From Paenibacillus pinihumi DSM 23905 = JCM 16419 (GTDB taxonomy: Bacteria; Bacillota; Bacilli; Paenibacillales; Paenibacillaceae), in contig NZ_KE383864.1 in NCBI RefSeq assembly GCF_000422505.1, positions 230,381 through 294,380 of the forward strand: DNA of 64,000 nt, read 5' to 3'. Made by a program: the position numbers and the translations under genes. Positions 16,512 through 25,419 of the stretch are shown here, piece by piece. Every line of letters starts with the position of its first letter. Position 1 is the stretch's first letter. Below the pieces are notes generated by a model. The model was not told where the DNA came from. It worked only from the letters and a program-made list of their open reading frames with translations, and made no database searches.

Positions 16512-17795
16512 CTACGTTTCCATATATTCGCGCAGCTTGTGGCCGTGCACTTCAAAATCCTGCTTGTTTAATTCAACAGTCAGCAGCATTTTGTCATCTT
16601 CAATCCGCTGATCAGTCACCTCACCGCTGCGGTAAGCAAGAGCAATTAAATCCCCCCGGTCCACCGGCAGAGCAAAGATTCTCGTGTCACCAGCCAGCCG
16701 GAGCTGAATCATCTCACAGAGCTGATCCAAATCCTCACGTGAAAAAGCGCTGATCCAAATGGAATCGGCACCAGCAGCCATAAATTCTTCTCTTCCACTC
16801 ACACAGTCCTTCTTGTTAAATACAGTAATTTGCGGCTTATCCGCCGCTCCCAAATCACCAAGTATCTTCTGCACGACTTTCATTTGTTCATTGCGCATCT
16901 CTGAGGAACTGTCTACGACGTGAAGTACAAGATCCGCCTCGCAAACCTCCTCCAGTGTAGCACGAAAAGCTGCAACCAGGTCATGTGGCAAGTTTTGGAT
17001 AAAGCCAACTGTATCCGTCAGTACCACTTCCTTGCCGCTCGGCAGTTCAAGTGTGCGGGACGTGGGATCAAGGGTAGCAAAAAGCTGATTTTCTACATAG
17101 ACATCCGCAGCCGTCAGCTCCCGCAACAGCGTCGACTTACCGGCATTCGTATAGCCTACCAGGGCAACCTGGGTAATGCCTGATTTGCGGCGGCGCTCAC
17201 GATGAAGCTTTCGATGACGCACAACCTCCTGCAACAAGGCCTTCAGGTCGGAAATACGGTCACGAATATGTCTTCGGTCAGTCTCCAGCTTCGTCTCCCC
17301 CGGCCCCCTGGTGCCGATACCGCCCCCAAGCCGGGATAAATTTTTCCCGTGCCCGGACAAACGCGGCAGCAAGTAGCTGAGCTGGGCAAGCTCAACCTGA
17401 ATAATACCTTCCCTTGTCTTGGCGCGCTGGGCGAAAATGTCCAGAATAAGCTGGGTTCTGTCGATGATCTTCAGATCCAGCGTCTCCTCCAGATTGCGAA
17501 CCTGGGCGCCCGACAGCTCCTGGTCAAAAATTACGGTTGTCGCCCCAAGCTCGGCAGCTGCAGCCCGCAATTCCTCAACCTTGCCTTTACCGATGAACCA
17601 TTTCGTATCCGGTGTCTCCAGATTTTGCGTCATCATCGTCAGCACTTCAACGCCTGCCGTCTCCGCCAGATTGACCAGTTCCTGAAAAGAATGCTCTGTA
17701 TTGATGCCGCTTCGCTTGATGGCATGGGTAACAAGACTGACCAGTACAGCACGGTCGTGAAGCTCATAATCGGTATCATGGGTCGTTTGACGCAT
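16512..17795 (-). CDS. hflX: Ribosome-associated GTPase HflX
   Basis: 427 residues. N-terminal HflX domain (about 15-150, FIGKGKVEEL), the conserved linker GGGIGTRGPGETKLETDRR (158-176), then a TRAFAC GTPase domain: G1 GYTNAGKS (214-221), G3 DTVGF, G4 NKKD. HflX splits or rescues stalled ribosomes, often under heat or antibiotic stress. ATG with AAGGAGA about 10 bases upstream. Sits between spoVK (16-base gap) and ynbB (20-base gap) in the Bacillus order. Confidence 0.95.
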   Translation of the reverse strand: MRQTTHDTDYELHDRAVLVSLVTHAIKRSGINTEHSFQELVNLAETAGVEVLTMMTQNLETPDTKWFIGKGKVEELRAAAAELGATTVIFDQELSGAQVRNLEETLDLKIIDRTQLILDIFAQRAKTREGIIQVELAQLSYLLPRLSGHGKNLSRLGGGIGTRGPGETKLETDRRHIRDRISDLKALLQEVVRHRKLHRERRRKSGITQVALVGYTNAGKSTLLRELTAADVYVENQLFATLDPTSRTLELPSGKEVVLTDTVGFIQNLPHDLVAAFRATLEEVCEADLVLHVVDSSSEMRNEQMKVVQKILGDLGAADKPQITVFNKKDCVSGREEFMAAGADSIWISAFSREDLDQLCEMIQLRLAGDTRIFALPVDRGDLIALAYRSGEVTDQRIEDDKMLLTVELNKQDFEVHGHKLREYMET

Positions 17796-17811
17796 TAATG
17801 TTCGTGTCTCC

Positions 17812-18804
17812 TTAGGTAGCTTTATTTTCCCATTTCAAATCCTCGGGCCGCAGTGCCATAAGCTCCTGTTTGCCCGGAGAACCGGATGTGTACTGCCCAA
17901 GCAGACGCACAGCCTGAAACCGGATGGACCGCTCAATTACATTGCGCACATATCGCGCATTACTGAAGGCATACAGGCTTATGCCACGCTCCTGCATCAA
18001 ATGCTCGCGAAGCTTGAACACTGTCTGCGGCATCAGATTATAATCCCTTTCCTTGGCCATCAGTTCAGCAATCTGAATCAGTTGATCCACTGAATAATCC
18101 GGGAATTCAATCTGAATCGGAAAGCGCGAGGGCAGCCCGGGATTTGTCAGCAAAAAATTCTCAATTTCCAGCGGATAGCCCGCCAAAATTAAAACAAACT
18201 GATTTTTATAATCTTCCATGGATTTGACAAGTGTATCAATGGCTTCCTTGCCAAAATCCTTCTCCCCGCCCCGTGCAAGGCTGTAAGCTTCATCCACAAA
18301 CAAAACGCCGCCGAGCGCTTTCTTGACCAGATCACGGGTCTTCTGCGCCGTATGGCCAATATATTCGCCGACAAGATCCGCTCGCTCGACTTCGATCAAG
18401 TGCCCCTTGGAGAGTACACCCATTTTCTGAAACAGCTTGGCGACAATTCGGGCAATCGTCGTCTTGCCCGTACCGGGGTTGCCCTGGAAAATCATATGGT
18501 AAACATGCGAGCCTCCAGTCAATCCGGCCTCCGCACGCAGCTTGGTTACTTGCAGCAGCGCATAAATCTCATACACAAGCGTCTTCACATTGTCCAGCCC
18601 GACCATATGATCGAGCTCCTTTTGAATATCCTGAAAGGAATCATTGGGAGCGGGAGCCTTGGCAGCCGCCTGGGCAGGCTCAGCCTCCTCCGCCGTTTGA
18701 AGCACGGCTGCTGCTTGAGAATGGCTGCGCAGCACTACATTTATCTGTCTGGACGGTCTGGTACCGTTCTTCTGTACGCTGCTGCTCGCTGTATTCAAAT
18801 TCAT
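17812..18804 (-). CDS. spoVK: Stage V sporulation protein K-like AAA+ ATPase (CbbX family)
   Basis: 330 residues from the ATG at 18804. The variable N-terminus (about 1-55) is followed by one AAA+ domain: Walker A GNPGTGKT (about 108-115), the family signature ERADLVGEYIGHTAQKT, Walker B VLFVDEAY, and sensor/arginine-finger region NPGLPSRF. In B. subtilis SpoVK is made in the mother cell and is needed for spore maturation. The length matches B. subtilis (about 322). A TTG at 18936 would add 44 residues without similarity and with a weak ribosome site, so the shorter start is preferred but not certain. Confidence 0.85.
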   Translation of the reverse strand: MNLNTASSSVQKNGTRPSRQINVVLRSHSQAAAVLQTAEEAEPAQAAAKAPAPNDSFQDIQKELDHMVGLDNVKTLVYEIYALLQVTKLRAEAGLTGGSHVYHMIFQGNPGTGKTTIARIVAKLFQKMGVLSKGHLIEVERADLVGEYIGHTAQKTRDLVKKALGGVLFVDEAYSLARGGEKDFGKEAIDTLVKSMEDYKNQFVLILAGYPLEIENFLLTNPGLPSRFPIQIEFPDYSVDQLIQIAELMAKERDYNLMPQTVFKLREHLMQERGISLYAFSNARYVRNVIERSIRFQAVRLLGQYTSGSPGKQELMALRPEDLKWENKAT

Positions 18805-18975
18805 CTGAGCATCCCCATCCTTTGCAACGTCGGCATCCGGTGCGCTTAATGGAGCTGCGTACCTACTATAGTTTCTCGCCGCATTACCAATGTATTCAGG
18901 CTTTGCCTGTCCTATTAGTACTATTGCAAAAGACAACGGACAATCCCCGCCGTTGACACGAGTATTCCCCGCTGC

Positions 18976-19644
18976 CTATAGGGGAGCAGGAAATCCAAGC
19001 GTGAGCAGAAGCTTGTCCAGCTTCCACTTTGTTATGGCAAGCAGCTCACGCATGTGATTGTAAGTTTTGGAGAGTACCGCAGACGGCGTTCCCGTAACAG
19101 CGGGCGGGCTAATTCCAACAAATGCGGCAATGTCCTTGGCCCTTGCCGCATGATATGTATGCGTTACAACAGTCGCGCTTTGCAAATGATGCTCTTCCAT
19201 GACACGCTTGCTGAACAGCAAATTTTCATAGGTTGTCCGCGATTCCGGTTCCAGAAGGATTGCTGAATCCGGAATGCTTCTGTCCAGCAAATAATTGCGC
19301 ATACCTTCGGCTTCTGAAAGTGTTGCCCCGTTATAGTCAAGGCCTCCGGATACAATAATCGTCTTGAACTTTCCCTCTTCGTATAAACGGACTGCTGCCT
19401 CAAGACGCTCCCGAAGCGCGGGGCTCGGCCTGTCATTCCATAAAGCTGCGCCCAACACAATACCGGCATCTGTCGCCTTCTCCGGTGCTGCGTCCTTGAA
19501 CGAACCTATTATATAGGCCACCCAGCCGCACCAGACAGCCACTGCCGCAATCAAAATCATGAAAGCGCGCAGCAGCAGCCTTACAGGGCGGCCGCGGCGC
19601 TTGCTTCTTTGCGAAGCGGAAATACGAATAGACTCCCGCATCAT
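18976..19644 (-). CDS. YdcF/SanA-type DUF218 membrane protein
   Basis: 222 residues: basic N-terminus, one TM helix (about 25-48), and an extracytoplasmic DUF218 domain with AGIVLGAALWN, the PSPALRERLEAAVRLYEEGK stretch, VSGGLDY and EPESRTTYENL. The family includes SanA/YdcF proteins tied to envelope integrity; the enzyme activity is not known. Its ATG overlaps the stop of the DUF402 gene (ATGA, 4 bases), so the two are translationally coupled. Confidence 0.82.
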   Translation of the reverse strand: MMRESIRISASQRSKRRGRPVRLLLRAFMILIAAVAVWCGWVAYIIGSFKDAAPEKATDAGIVLGAALWNDRPSPALRERLEAAVRLYEEGKFKTIIVSGGLDYNGATLSEAEGMRNYLLDRSIPDSAILLEPESRTTYENLLFSKRVMEEHHLQSATVVTHTYHAARAKDIAAFVGISPPAVTGTPSAVLSKTYNHMRELLAITKWKLDKLLLTLGFPAPL

Positions 19645-20198
19645 GATCCCTGATAGCCTCCCATACGGTCTGCCAGCGTTTTGCGATGCTTCAGACTGAG
19701 CGTAAAATACCGGAACCGTCCGTTGCGTATGGCCGAAAGCAGCTTGCCGGCCGTCTTGCGTGCCATATTCGCATCCTTGTGCGAAATATCTCCGCTCCGG
19801 ACCGCATCTTCAAGCTCATCCTCATCCATGAGAAACACTTCGCCGCTTGGCAGCACTACGACATCCAGATACATATCATCGAACCAGGGAACCTGCTGAT
19901 CAGTCAGGCCTTGATTTTTGCATACATCAATATACCATTGGACAACACGGCCTTTGTCGTCAAACATGGTCGTTACCACAAACTGCTCACCCTTTGGAAA
20001 ATGCTGCATCCACAAGTATCCCCGGTCAGCCAGACATAATCTGCGGCCATTATATTCCTTCCATAATGGCTCTCTCAGATCGTGGATGCGGTAAAAGGTA
20101 ACCAGCCCTTTGAATTCATCGCCGTCCATAGACAAGCAAGAGTAACTTTTCCGGAGAATACGACGCCAATTCGCCCGGTCAGAAAATTTTCTTTTCAT
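19641..20198 (-). CDS. DUF402 protein (nucleoside di/triphosphate phosphatase-like)
   Basis: 185 residues, DUF402 fold. Conserved acidic residues are seen in the WYIDVCKN, WFDDMYLDVVVLPSG and DEDELEDAV stretches; in relatives these bind metal for hydrolysis of nucleoside di- and triphosphates. Cytoplasmic. Coupled to the YdcF-type gene by a 4-base overlap. The substrate of this copy is unproven. Confidence 0.75.
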   Translation of the reverse strand: MKRKFSDRANWRRILRKSYSCLSMDGDEFKGLVTFYRIHDLREPLWKEYNGRRLCLADRGYLWMQHFPKGEQFVVTTMFDDKGRVVQWYIDVCKNQGLTDQQVPWFDDMYLDVVVLPSGEVFLMDEDELEDAVRSGDISHKDANMARKTAGKLLSAIRNGRFRYFTLSLKHRKTLADRMGGYQGS

Positions 20199-20523
20199 AC
20201 GGAACGTACCCCTCCGTTAGGATACGACAGCCCGCGTTTGCGAAGCCATCGACAGTCAATTGAAACGTTAATGTCATCTCAGACAGAAAGCTTGTGTTTC
20301 GTGAAAGATGCGGCCTTTTTCCGGCTATACTTATCATTCCACGATTACAAGCAATATAACAGCTGTATCCGTCTGATAGCACCAGTGTTTCGTGTAGAAA
20401 GATAAGAATACCCGCTGTGTCCTATTTTTATGCTTTCTTACCTTAAAAAAAGCTTACCACAACTTAACGTCCATCTCCAGCCGAACACCAAAATAAACCA
20501 AGCCGGCAGTTACCAAACGGACA
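20199..20523. other. Intergenic region between PBP1 terminator and DUF402 gene
   Basis: About 320 bases with no supported gene. It should hold the promoter of the DUF402-ydcF pair near 20,210-20,300. Short ORFs here lack ribosome sites and look like chance. Confidence 0.35.
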
Positions 20524-20559
20524 AAAAGCTGTTTCCGTCAATTGACGGAAACAGCTTTT
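20524..20559 (-). terminator. Terminator of the class A PBP gene
   Basis: Perfect 18-bp inverted repeat, AAAAGCTGTTTCCGTCAA and its complement, symmetric about 20541/20542 and ending in TTTT on both strands. Confidence 0.85.
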
Positions 20560-20569
20560 AATTGTTTCC

Positions 20570-23167
20570 TTATTCTTGTGGCGCCATATCTGCCGAATCC
20601 GGGTTTTCGTGATTATTGCCCAGATCCGTTTTATTGCCCCGACCCGGTCGGTTATTCCCCTTGCCGTTGTTGCCATGTCCATTATTTCCTTCACTGTTGC
20701 TGTTATTACTGTTATCCAGCCACCCGGGAATCTCCTCGCCATTCGGATTTTCCCCTTCAGTGTTGCCAGGCGGAGTTTCCTGTCCTTCCTCCGGATTTCC
20801 GTTGCCGGGCTGGCCGTTTTCGCCTTCCGGTGGTACTTGGCCATTGTCTCCGTTGCCAGGCTGCCCATCTCCTGGAAGGTTAGGATCGACAGGGTTCAGA
20901 TCATCAGGAATTTGGATTTCATCGATCGGAATATCTACCTTAACTTTTGCAGAGCTTCCACTCTCCAGCTTCGTATTGGCATCATAGGCCGTCACATAGT
21001 ACTCGTAGGACTTGCCCTGCTCAATACTGATATCCTCGGCGGCAATCGCATCCACCTGATCCATGATTCGCTTGAAATCCGGTTCGGACGCTTCTTTCCG
21101 GTAAATCCGGTAAGAAATATTGCTGCCCTCAACTGCTGTCCAGGACAACTGTACATCACCGCGATCCTGAATATATACCGCATTAAAGCCGTTTACTCCT
21201 GTAGGCGGCTTCATCTCCTTCACGCCGGCCGGCTTCTTGAAGTCACTCTTCGGCAGATCCTTCATCGCCGGATTCATGACCTTGGTGAAGAAATCGACGG
21301 CCTGGCCGCTGCTCTTCTTGAGCAGATGATCCTTGTCCGTTTTGTCATACCCCATCCATACAGCCGCTGTCCATTCCGGCGTATAACCGACAAACCAGAC
21401 GTCGCGGTTGGCACTGGTTCTTAGCCCCGGAATCCCGTGTTGGGTTGTTCCTGTTTTGCCCGCTACCGGACGTCCGCTTATCTTCGCTTTGACGCCTGTA
21501 CCGCCCTGCTGGGTAACACCCTGCAAAATCTGTGTCATATACCAGGCGGCTTCAGGTGACATAAGCTGCTTGGTTTTTGGTGCTTTGTATTCATATTCCG
21601 TTACACCATTTTTATCCTTAATGAGTGTAATGGTATGCAGATCAACAGATTTCCCGCCATTGGCAAATACACTATAGGCCTGTGTCATCTCCATTGGGGT
21701 TGCTCCATGTGTCAAGCCTCCCAATGCAATCGCCAGGTTGCGATCTTCCGGACTAAGATTGAAGCCGAGATTTTTGGCGAAATCCAATCCGGCGCCGACG
21801 CCAACCTGATTAAGCAGCCATACTGCAGGCAGGTTCCGTGATTCCTTAATGGCCTGGCTCATGCTTACTGGTCCGATATATTTGTTCCGGTTGGAGTCGC
21901 TTGGACAATATCCATTAAAGCATTCCTTGTCATCCCGCAATGTAGACCAAGGGAACCATTTCCCCGATTGCAGCGCCGGACCATAGGATGTTATGGGCTT
22001 GAAGGAAGATCCCGGCTGACGCGGCACAATTACCCGGTTCCAGCCATTCTTCGCATAGTCACGGCCGCCAACCATCGCCTCGACTTCACCATTGCGGTGA
22101 TCCGCAATGATCATCGCTCCCTGGACCTTCTGGTCGTCGGCACTCTTTTCGAAGTTATCATCATTTTTGAATTCATCTTCCATAATAGTCTGCGCTTTGA
22201 CATTCAAAGTTGTATGAATCTCAAAACCGCCAAGACGCAACTCTTCTTCCGTCTTATCCGTCACTCTCATAGCCTCGTCAATCGCATAATCGACAAAAGC
22301 CATAAAGACGGTATTGTTCGGACGCTTGGCTTTATCCGGGTCATAATCCACAGCTTTGGCTTCATCCATCTGTGCTTTTGTGATCAACCCTTGCTCATAC
22401 ATGAGTTGAAGCACAACACCGCGACGCTCCTTGGACTTCTCCGGATTGCTTAGGGGATTGAACGTGCTTGGGGCCTTTGGAATACCGGCCAGCGTTGCAA
22501 TTTCCCATACTTCCAGATCCTTCAGGTCTTCCTTCCCAAAATACAGTTCAGCCGCGGCCTTGATTCCGTGCGCCCGCTGCCCGAAGAAGATCCGGTTGAG
22601 ATACATCTCCAAAATTTGGTCTTTAGTAAAGTTTCTATCAAGCGCAAGGGCAATTGAAGCCTCGGTTGCCTTGCGCAAAATGGTTTTGTCATGACTCAAA
22701 AACATATTTTTTGCAAGCTGCTGTGTTATCGTACTTCCGCCCTCTACTGCGCTGCGGGCAATGATATCCTTCACAACGGCACGGCCGATCGATACGAAGT
22801 CGAGACCGGAATGATCATAGAAGCGTCTGTCCTCAACCGCCACGAAAGCATCTGACAACAGCTTCGGAATTTGTGAAAATTCCACATTCTCCCGGTTCTC
22901 ATCCGTAAACAACTTTAGAATCTGATTGCCGTCACGGTCATAGACAACGGAAGACTCCGCGAAATTGAACTGATCCTTATTTTCATTCAAAATCTTTTCG
23001 CCGTTTAACGTTATGACGAAATAACCGATGATTCCGCACAGGACTGCAAGAGCGCCGGTGAAAAACATTAAGACCAGCACATTGCGCAGTGTAAATTTGC
23101 GTTTCCCTTTTTTCTTCGTCGTTTTTTTCTTCGGTGCCGTACGCCCTGATGATTGACGTTCTGCCAT
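20570..23167 (-). CDS. Class A penicillin-binding protein (PBP1A type)
   Basis: 865 residues; polymerises and cross-links peptidoglycan. Order: basic cytoplasmic tail (1-26), TM helix (28-52), GT51 glycosyltransferase with catalytic E112 in VEDRRFYDHSGLD, transpeptidase with S387-x-x-K390 (SSFK), S443-R-N and K571-T-G-T. A fibronectin III-like domain (about 660-750) follows, then a Pro/Gly/Asn/Glu-rich disordered tail of about 110 residues. ATG with GGAGAAGGGAG upstream. Single-gene transcript between the hfq terminator and its own terminator. Confidence 0.93.
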   Translation of the reverse strand: MAERQSSGRTAPKKKTTKKKGKRKFTLRNVLVLMFFTGALAVLCGIIGYFVITLNGEKILNENKDQFNFAESSVVYDRDGNQILKLFTDENRENVEFSQIPKLLSDAFVAVEDRRFYDHSGLDFVSIGRAVVKDIIARSAVEGGSTITQQLAKNMFLSHDKTILRKATEASIALALDRNFTKDQILEMYLNRIFFGQRAHGIKAAAELYFGKEDLKDLEVWEIATLAGIPKAPSTFNPLSNPEKSKERRGVVLQLMYEQGLITKAQMDEAKAVDYDPDKAKRPNNTVFMAFVDYAIDEAMRVTDKTEEELRLGGFEIHTTLNVKAQTIMEDEFKNDDNFEKSADDQKVQGAMIIADHRNGEVEAMVGGRDYAKNGWNRVIVPRQPGSSFKPITSYGPALQSGKWFPWSTLRDDKECFNGYCPSDSNRNKYIGPVSMSQAIKESRNLPAVWLLNQVGVGAGLDFAKNLGFNLSPEDRNLAIALGGLTHGATPMEMTQAYSVFANGGKSVDLHTITLIKDKNGVTEYEYKAPKTKQLMSPEAAWYMTQILQGVTQQGGTGVKAKISGRPVAGKTGTTQHGIPGLRTSANRDVWFVGYTPEWTAAVWMGYDKTDKDHLLKKSSGQAVDFFTKVMNPAMKDLPKSDFKKPAGVKEMKPPTGVNGFNAVYIQDRGDVQLSWTAVEGSNISYRIYRKEASEPDFKRIMDQVDAIAAEDISIEQGKSYEYYVTAYDANTKLESGSSAKVKVDIPIDEIQIPDDLNPVDPNLPGDGQPGNGDNGQVPPEGENGQPGNGNPEEGQETPPGNTEGENPNGEEIPGWLDNSNNSNSEGNNGHGNNGKGNNRPGRGNKTDLGNNHENPDSADMAPQE

Positions 23168-23284
23168 GAGCCGACTCCCTTCTCCTTGCCGCCACAGTGG
23201 CGACTATCTCTACTGCTGACTGATAAGGTAAAAGTCTCCTCCGATTTGAAGGCGGAATGAAAAGAACAACCTCTCGGCCCCAGG

Positions 23285-23305
23285 AAAAACCGGCATGAAG
23301 CCGGT
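23285..23305 (-). terminator. hfq terminator
   Basis: Minus-strand stem ACCGGC/GCCGGT (loop TTCAT) followed by TTTT. Confidence 0.8.
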
Positions 23306-23402
23306 ATAATCGACTGGCGCAAAAACGGTTGCTCTGCAGTCCGTTATTCTTTTAAACGCGTTACCCTATGAAAAAGTTTCAAAATTTAGCTGGCTGGAAC
23401 TT

Positions 23403-23642
23403 CTACTCGCTGCTGCTGGAATCCTGCATCAACGAAACGTTGCGCTGCGGGGTAAAGGTAGAGATGGCATGCTTGTATACCATCTGCTGACGGCCTTCAC
23501 TGTCGATAACGATCGTAAAATTGTCGAATGCTTTGATAACGCCGCGGATCTGGAAGCCGTTCGTCAAATAAACGGTTACCGGAACACTATCTTTACGCAG
23601 CTGGTTGAGAAATGTATCTTGAATGTTGATCGATTTGTTCAT
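23403..23642 (-). CDS. hfq: RNA chaperone Hfq
   Basis: 79 residues; Sm1 motif ([21 protein letters not shown] region, about 24-45) and Sm2 motif with YKHAIST (56-62). Hexameric RNA-binding protein. The short Ser-rich tail is typical of Firmicutes. Lies 47 bases after miaA, as in many bacteria, and ends the mutS-hfq run. Confidence 0.96.
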   Translation of the reverse strand: MNKSINIQDTFLNQLRKDSVPVTVYLTNGFQIRGVIKAFDNFTIVIDSEGRQQMVYKHAISTFTPQRNVSLMQDSSSSE

Positions 23643-23689
23643 TGGCCGTTACCTCCATTATGGTAAGATTGATTAAATTTATATTCGAG

Positions 23690-24649
23690 CTAGTCTCTAA
23701 ACTTTCCTGCTATTATACCATGAATAATTTGCAGGGAATCATTAAAATTTTGTAACCTGTCGAGCTCAGCCCAGTTAAGATCCTGCATGTGCCGGAACCA
23801 GGAAAGCTGCCGCTTGGCAAAATGCCGCGTATCTCTTTTTAACAGGTAAACCGCCTGTTCAAGTGAGCACTCTCCGCGCAAATACGGGACAATTTCCTTA
23901 TACCCCAGCCCCTGCATTGCAATCGCTTTATCCGAAACACCAGCCTCCAAAAGCCGCTCAACCTCTGCTACAAGCCCCTGCTCCATCATCAGGTCAATAC
24001 GCTGCTCAACACGTTCATACAGTCTGCTGCGCTCCATATTCATCCCGATAATACACAGGTCGTAAGGCGAGGTCTTCTTCTGGCCGCGGAGCTGTTCAGA
24101 CATTGGAGCTCCCGTCAACCTGAATACCTCCAGCGCCCGAATCACCCGTCTATTATCATTAGGATGCAGCCGTCCGGCCGTCTCCGGGTCAACCCGCCGA
24201 AGCTGCTCATGCAGCACTTCATTTCCCTGCTCTGCTGCCAGCTGCTGCAGCTCATCACGGTAGGCATCATCCGAGCCCACATCAGAGAACTGGAAGTCAT
24301 AGCAGACCGATTCTACATAAAGGCCGGTTCCGCCTACAATAAAGGGGAGCTTGCCGCGTGCTGTAATTTCCGGGATCAGGCTGCGGCACCGTGTCTGAAA
24401 TTCCGCTGCGGAAAAGGGCTCGTCCGGATCGCAGATATCAATTAAATGGTGCACAATCCCTGCCCGCTCATCAAACGGAAGCTTGGCGGTTCCAATATCC
24501 ATTCCTTTGTATACCTGCATGGAGTCGCCAGAAATAATCTCAGCATTCCATGCCTTGGCAATTTCCAGACTGAAAGCCGTCTTGCCGACCGCTGTCGGTC
24601 CGACGAGCACCAGCAGCCTTGGTTTATCTGCTTGCTGCCCCCTGGTCAA
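23690..24649 (-). CDS. miaA: tRNA dimethylallyltransferase MiaA
   Basis: Adds a dimethylallyl group to A37 of tRNAs that read UNN codons. 319 residues; P-loop GPTAVGKT (17-24), substrate loop SGDSMQVYKGMDIGTAK, and IVGGTGLYVESV. The ATG overlaps the stop of the upstream methyltransferase gene by 4 bases (ATGA), showing translational coupling. Confidence 0.96.
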   Translation of the reverse strand: MTRGQQADKPRLLVLVGPTAVGKTAFSLEIAKAWNAEIISGDSMQVYKGMDIGTAKLPFDERAGIVHHLIDICDPDEPFSAAEFQTRCRSLIPEITARGKLPFIVGGTGLYVESVCYDFQFSDVGSDDAYRDELQQLAAEQGNEVLHEQLRRVDPETAGRLHPNDNRRVIRALEVFRLTGAPMSEQLRGQKKTSPYDLCIIGMNMERSRLYERVEQRIDLMMEQGLVAEVERLLEAGVSDKAIAMQGLGYKEIVPYLRGECSLEQAVYLLKRDTRHFAKRQLSWFRHMQDLNWAELDRLQNFNDSLQIIHGIIAGKFRD

Positions 24650-25419
24650 ATCCTGATCACTCCATAAGCAATTTTTGATGTCGTTACAGACCGCTTTTCA
24701 AAACCAAGACGGTCAAATTCCCCGCTGTCCCTGTGCTCCTTGAGCACAACAGCTTTGCGCGCCACTCTTACGGCCTCGGCAATCGAGGCGGGCGACAACG
24801 GATTATGATTCGCCAGCTGCCGAAGCGGCTGAAGCGAGCTGGAGGCGTGAATCGGCTGTCTGAACATCGGGTCAAAATAGACGATATCATAGCTGTTGTC
24901 CGCAAGCGAACCAAGCATCGTCTCATGATTCTGACAAACGACTTCAATTTGCCGCATTGCCTCATTAGCATCAGTCATCCCGGTATCATACCTTAGCAAG
25001 CCCTCCCTGACAAGTGCCGCTAGTACCGGTTCACTTTCCAGCGCCGTCACTTTGCCCTTTGGCCCTACTGCATAGGAAAATACGAACGAATCGGAGGCAA
25101 GCCCCGCTGTGCAGTCCAGCACATAATCGCCTTCCATGCAATCCGAAACCTCCAGCATCAGATCGGAATCCCCGTTGCGAAGCCGTTTTACCCGGACAAA
25201 AGCCATACTCGGATGAAAAAACATCGGCGGCTCCAGCCCGTCGTAATAACGCACGTCTTGGCTGGTAACAACCAGAATTTGCTCATCTTTGTGCCGCAGC
25301 CCCAGCCGCTTGAGGGAATGGCTGCCACGCTCTGCATAACGGGCGTTCAACTCGTCCGCCAGCCGCTGCGCATCATTTATTATGGCTGTATCGGGGGATG
25401 CAGAGGTCGTTATAATCAT
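24646..25419 (-). CDS. Class I SAM-dependent methyltransferase, RsmJ/DUF548-like
   Basis: 257 residues. SAM-binding motif I VLDCTAGLASDSFVF (about 100-114), an acidic residue at the end of strand 2 (TALESEP), and a DPMF motif in YDIVYFDPMFRQP, the same type as in RsmJ (16S rRNA m2G1516 methyltransferase). An N-terminal domain of about 80 residues precedes. An RNA substrate is likely but unproven. Its ATG shares one base with the mutL stop (TAATG) and its stop overlaps miaA, so it is firmly inside the mutSL-miaA-hfq operon. Confidence 0.78.
   Translation of the reverse strand: MIITTSASPDTAIINDAQRLADELNARYAERGSHSLKRLGLRHKDEQILVVTSQDVRYYDGLEPPMFFHPSMAFVRVKRLRNGDSDLMLEVSDCMEGDYVLDCTAGLASDSFVFSYAVGPKGKVTALESEPVLAALVREGLLRYDTGMTDANEAMRQIEVVCQNHETMLGSLADNSYDIVYFDPMFRQPIHASSSLQPLRQLANHNPLSPASIAEAVRVARKAVVLKEHRDSGEFDRLGFEKRSVTTSKIAYGVIRI

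Noticed and set aside
20542-21424. Plus-strand ORFs over the 3' part of the PBP gene
   Set aside because: Shadows of the repetitive Gly/Asn/Pro-rich tail codons; no domain and no ribosome site.
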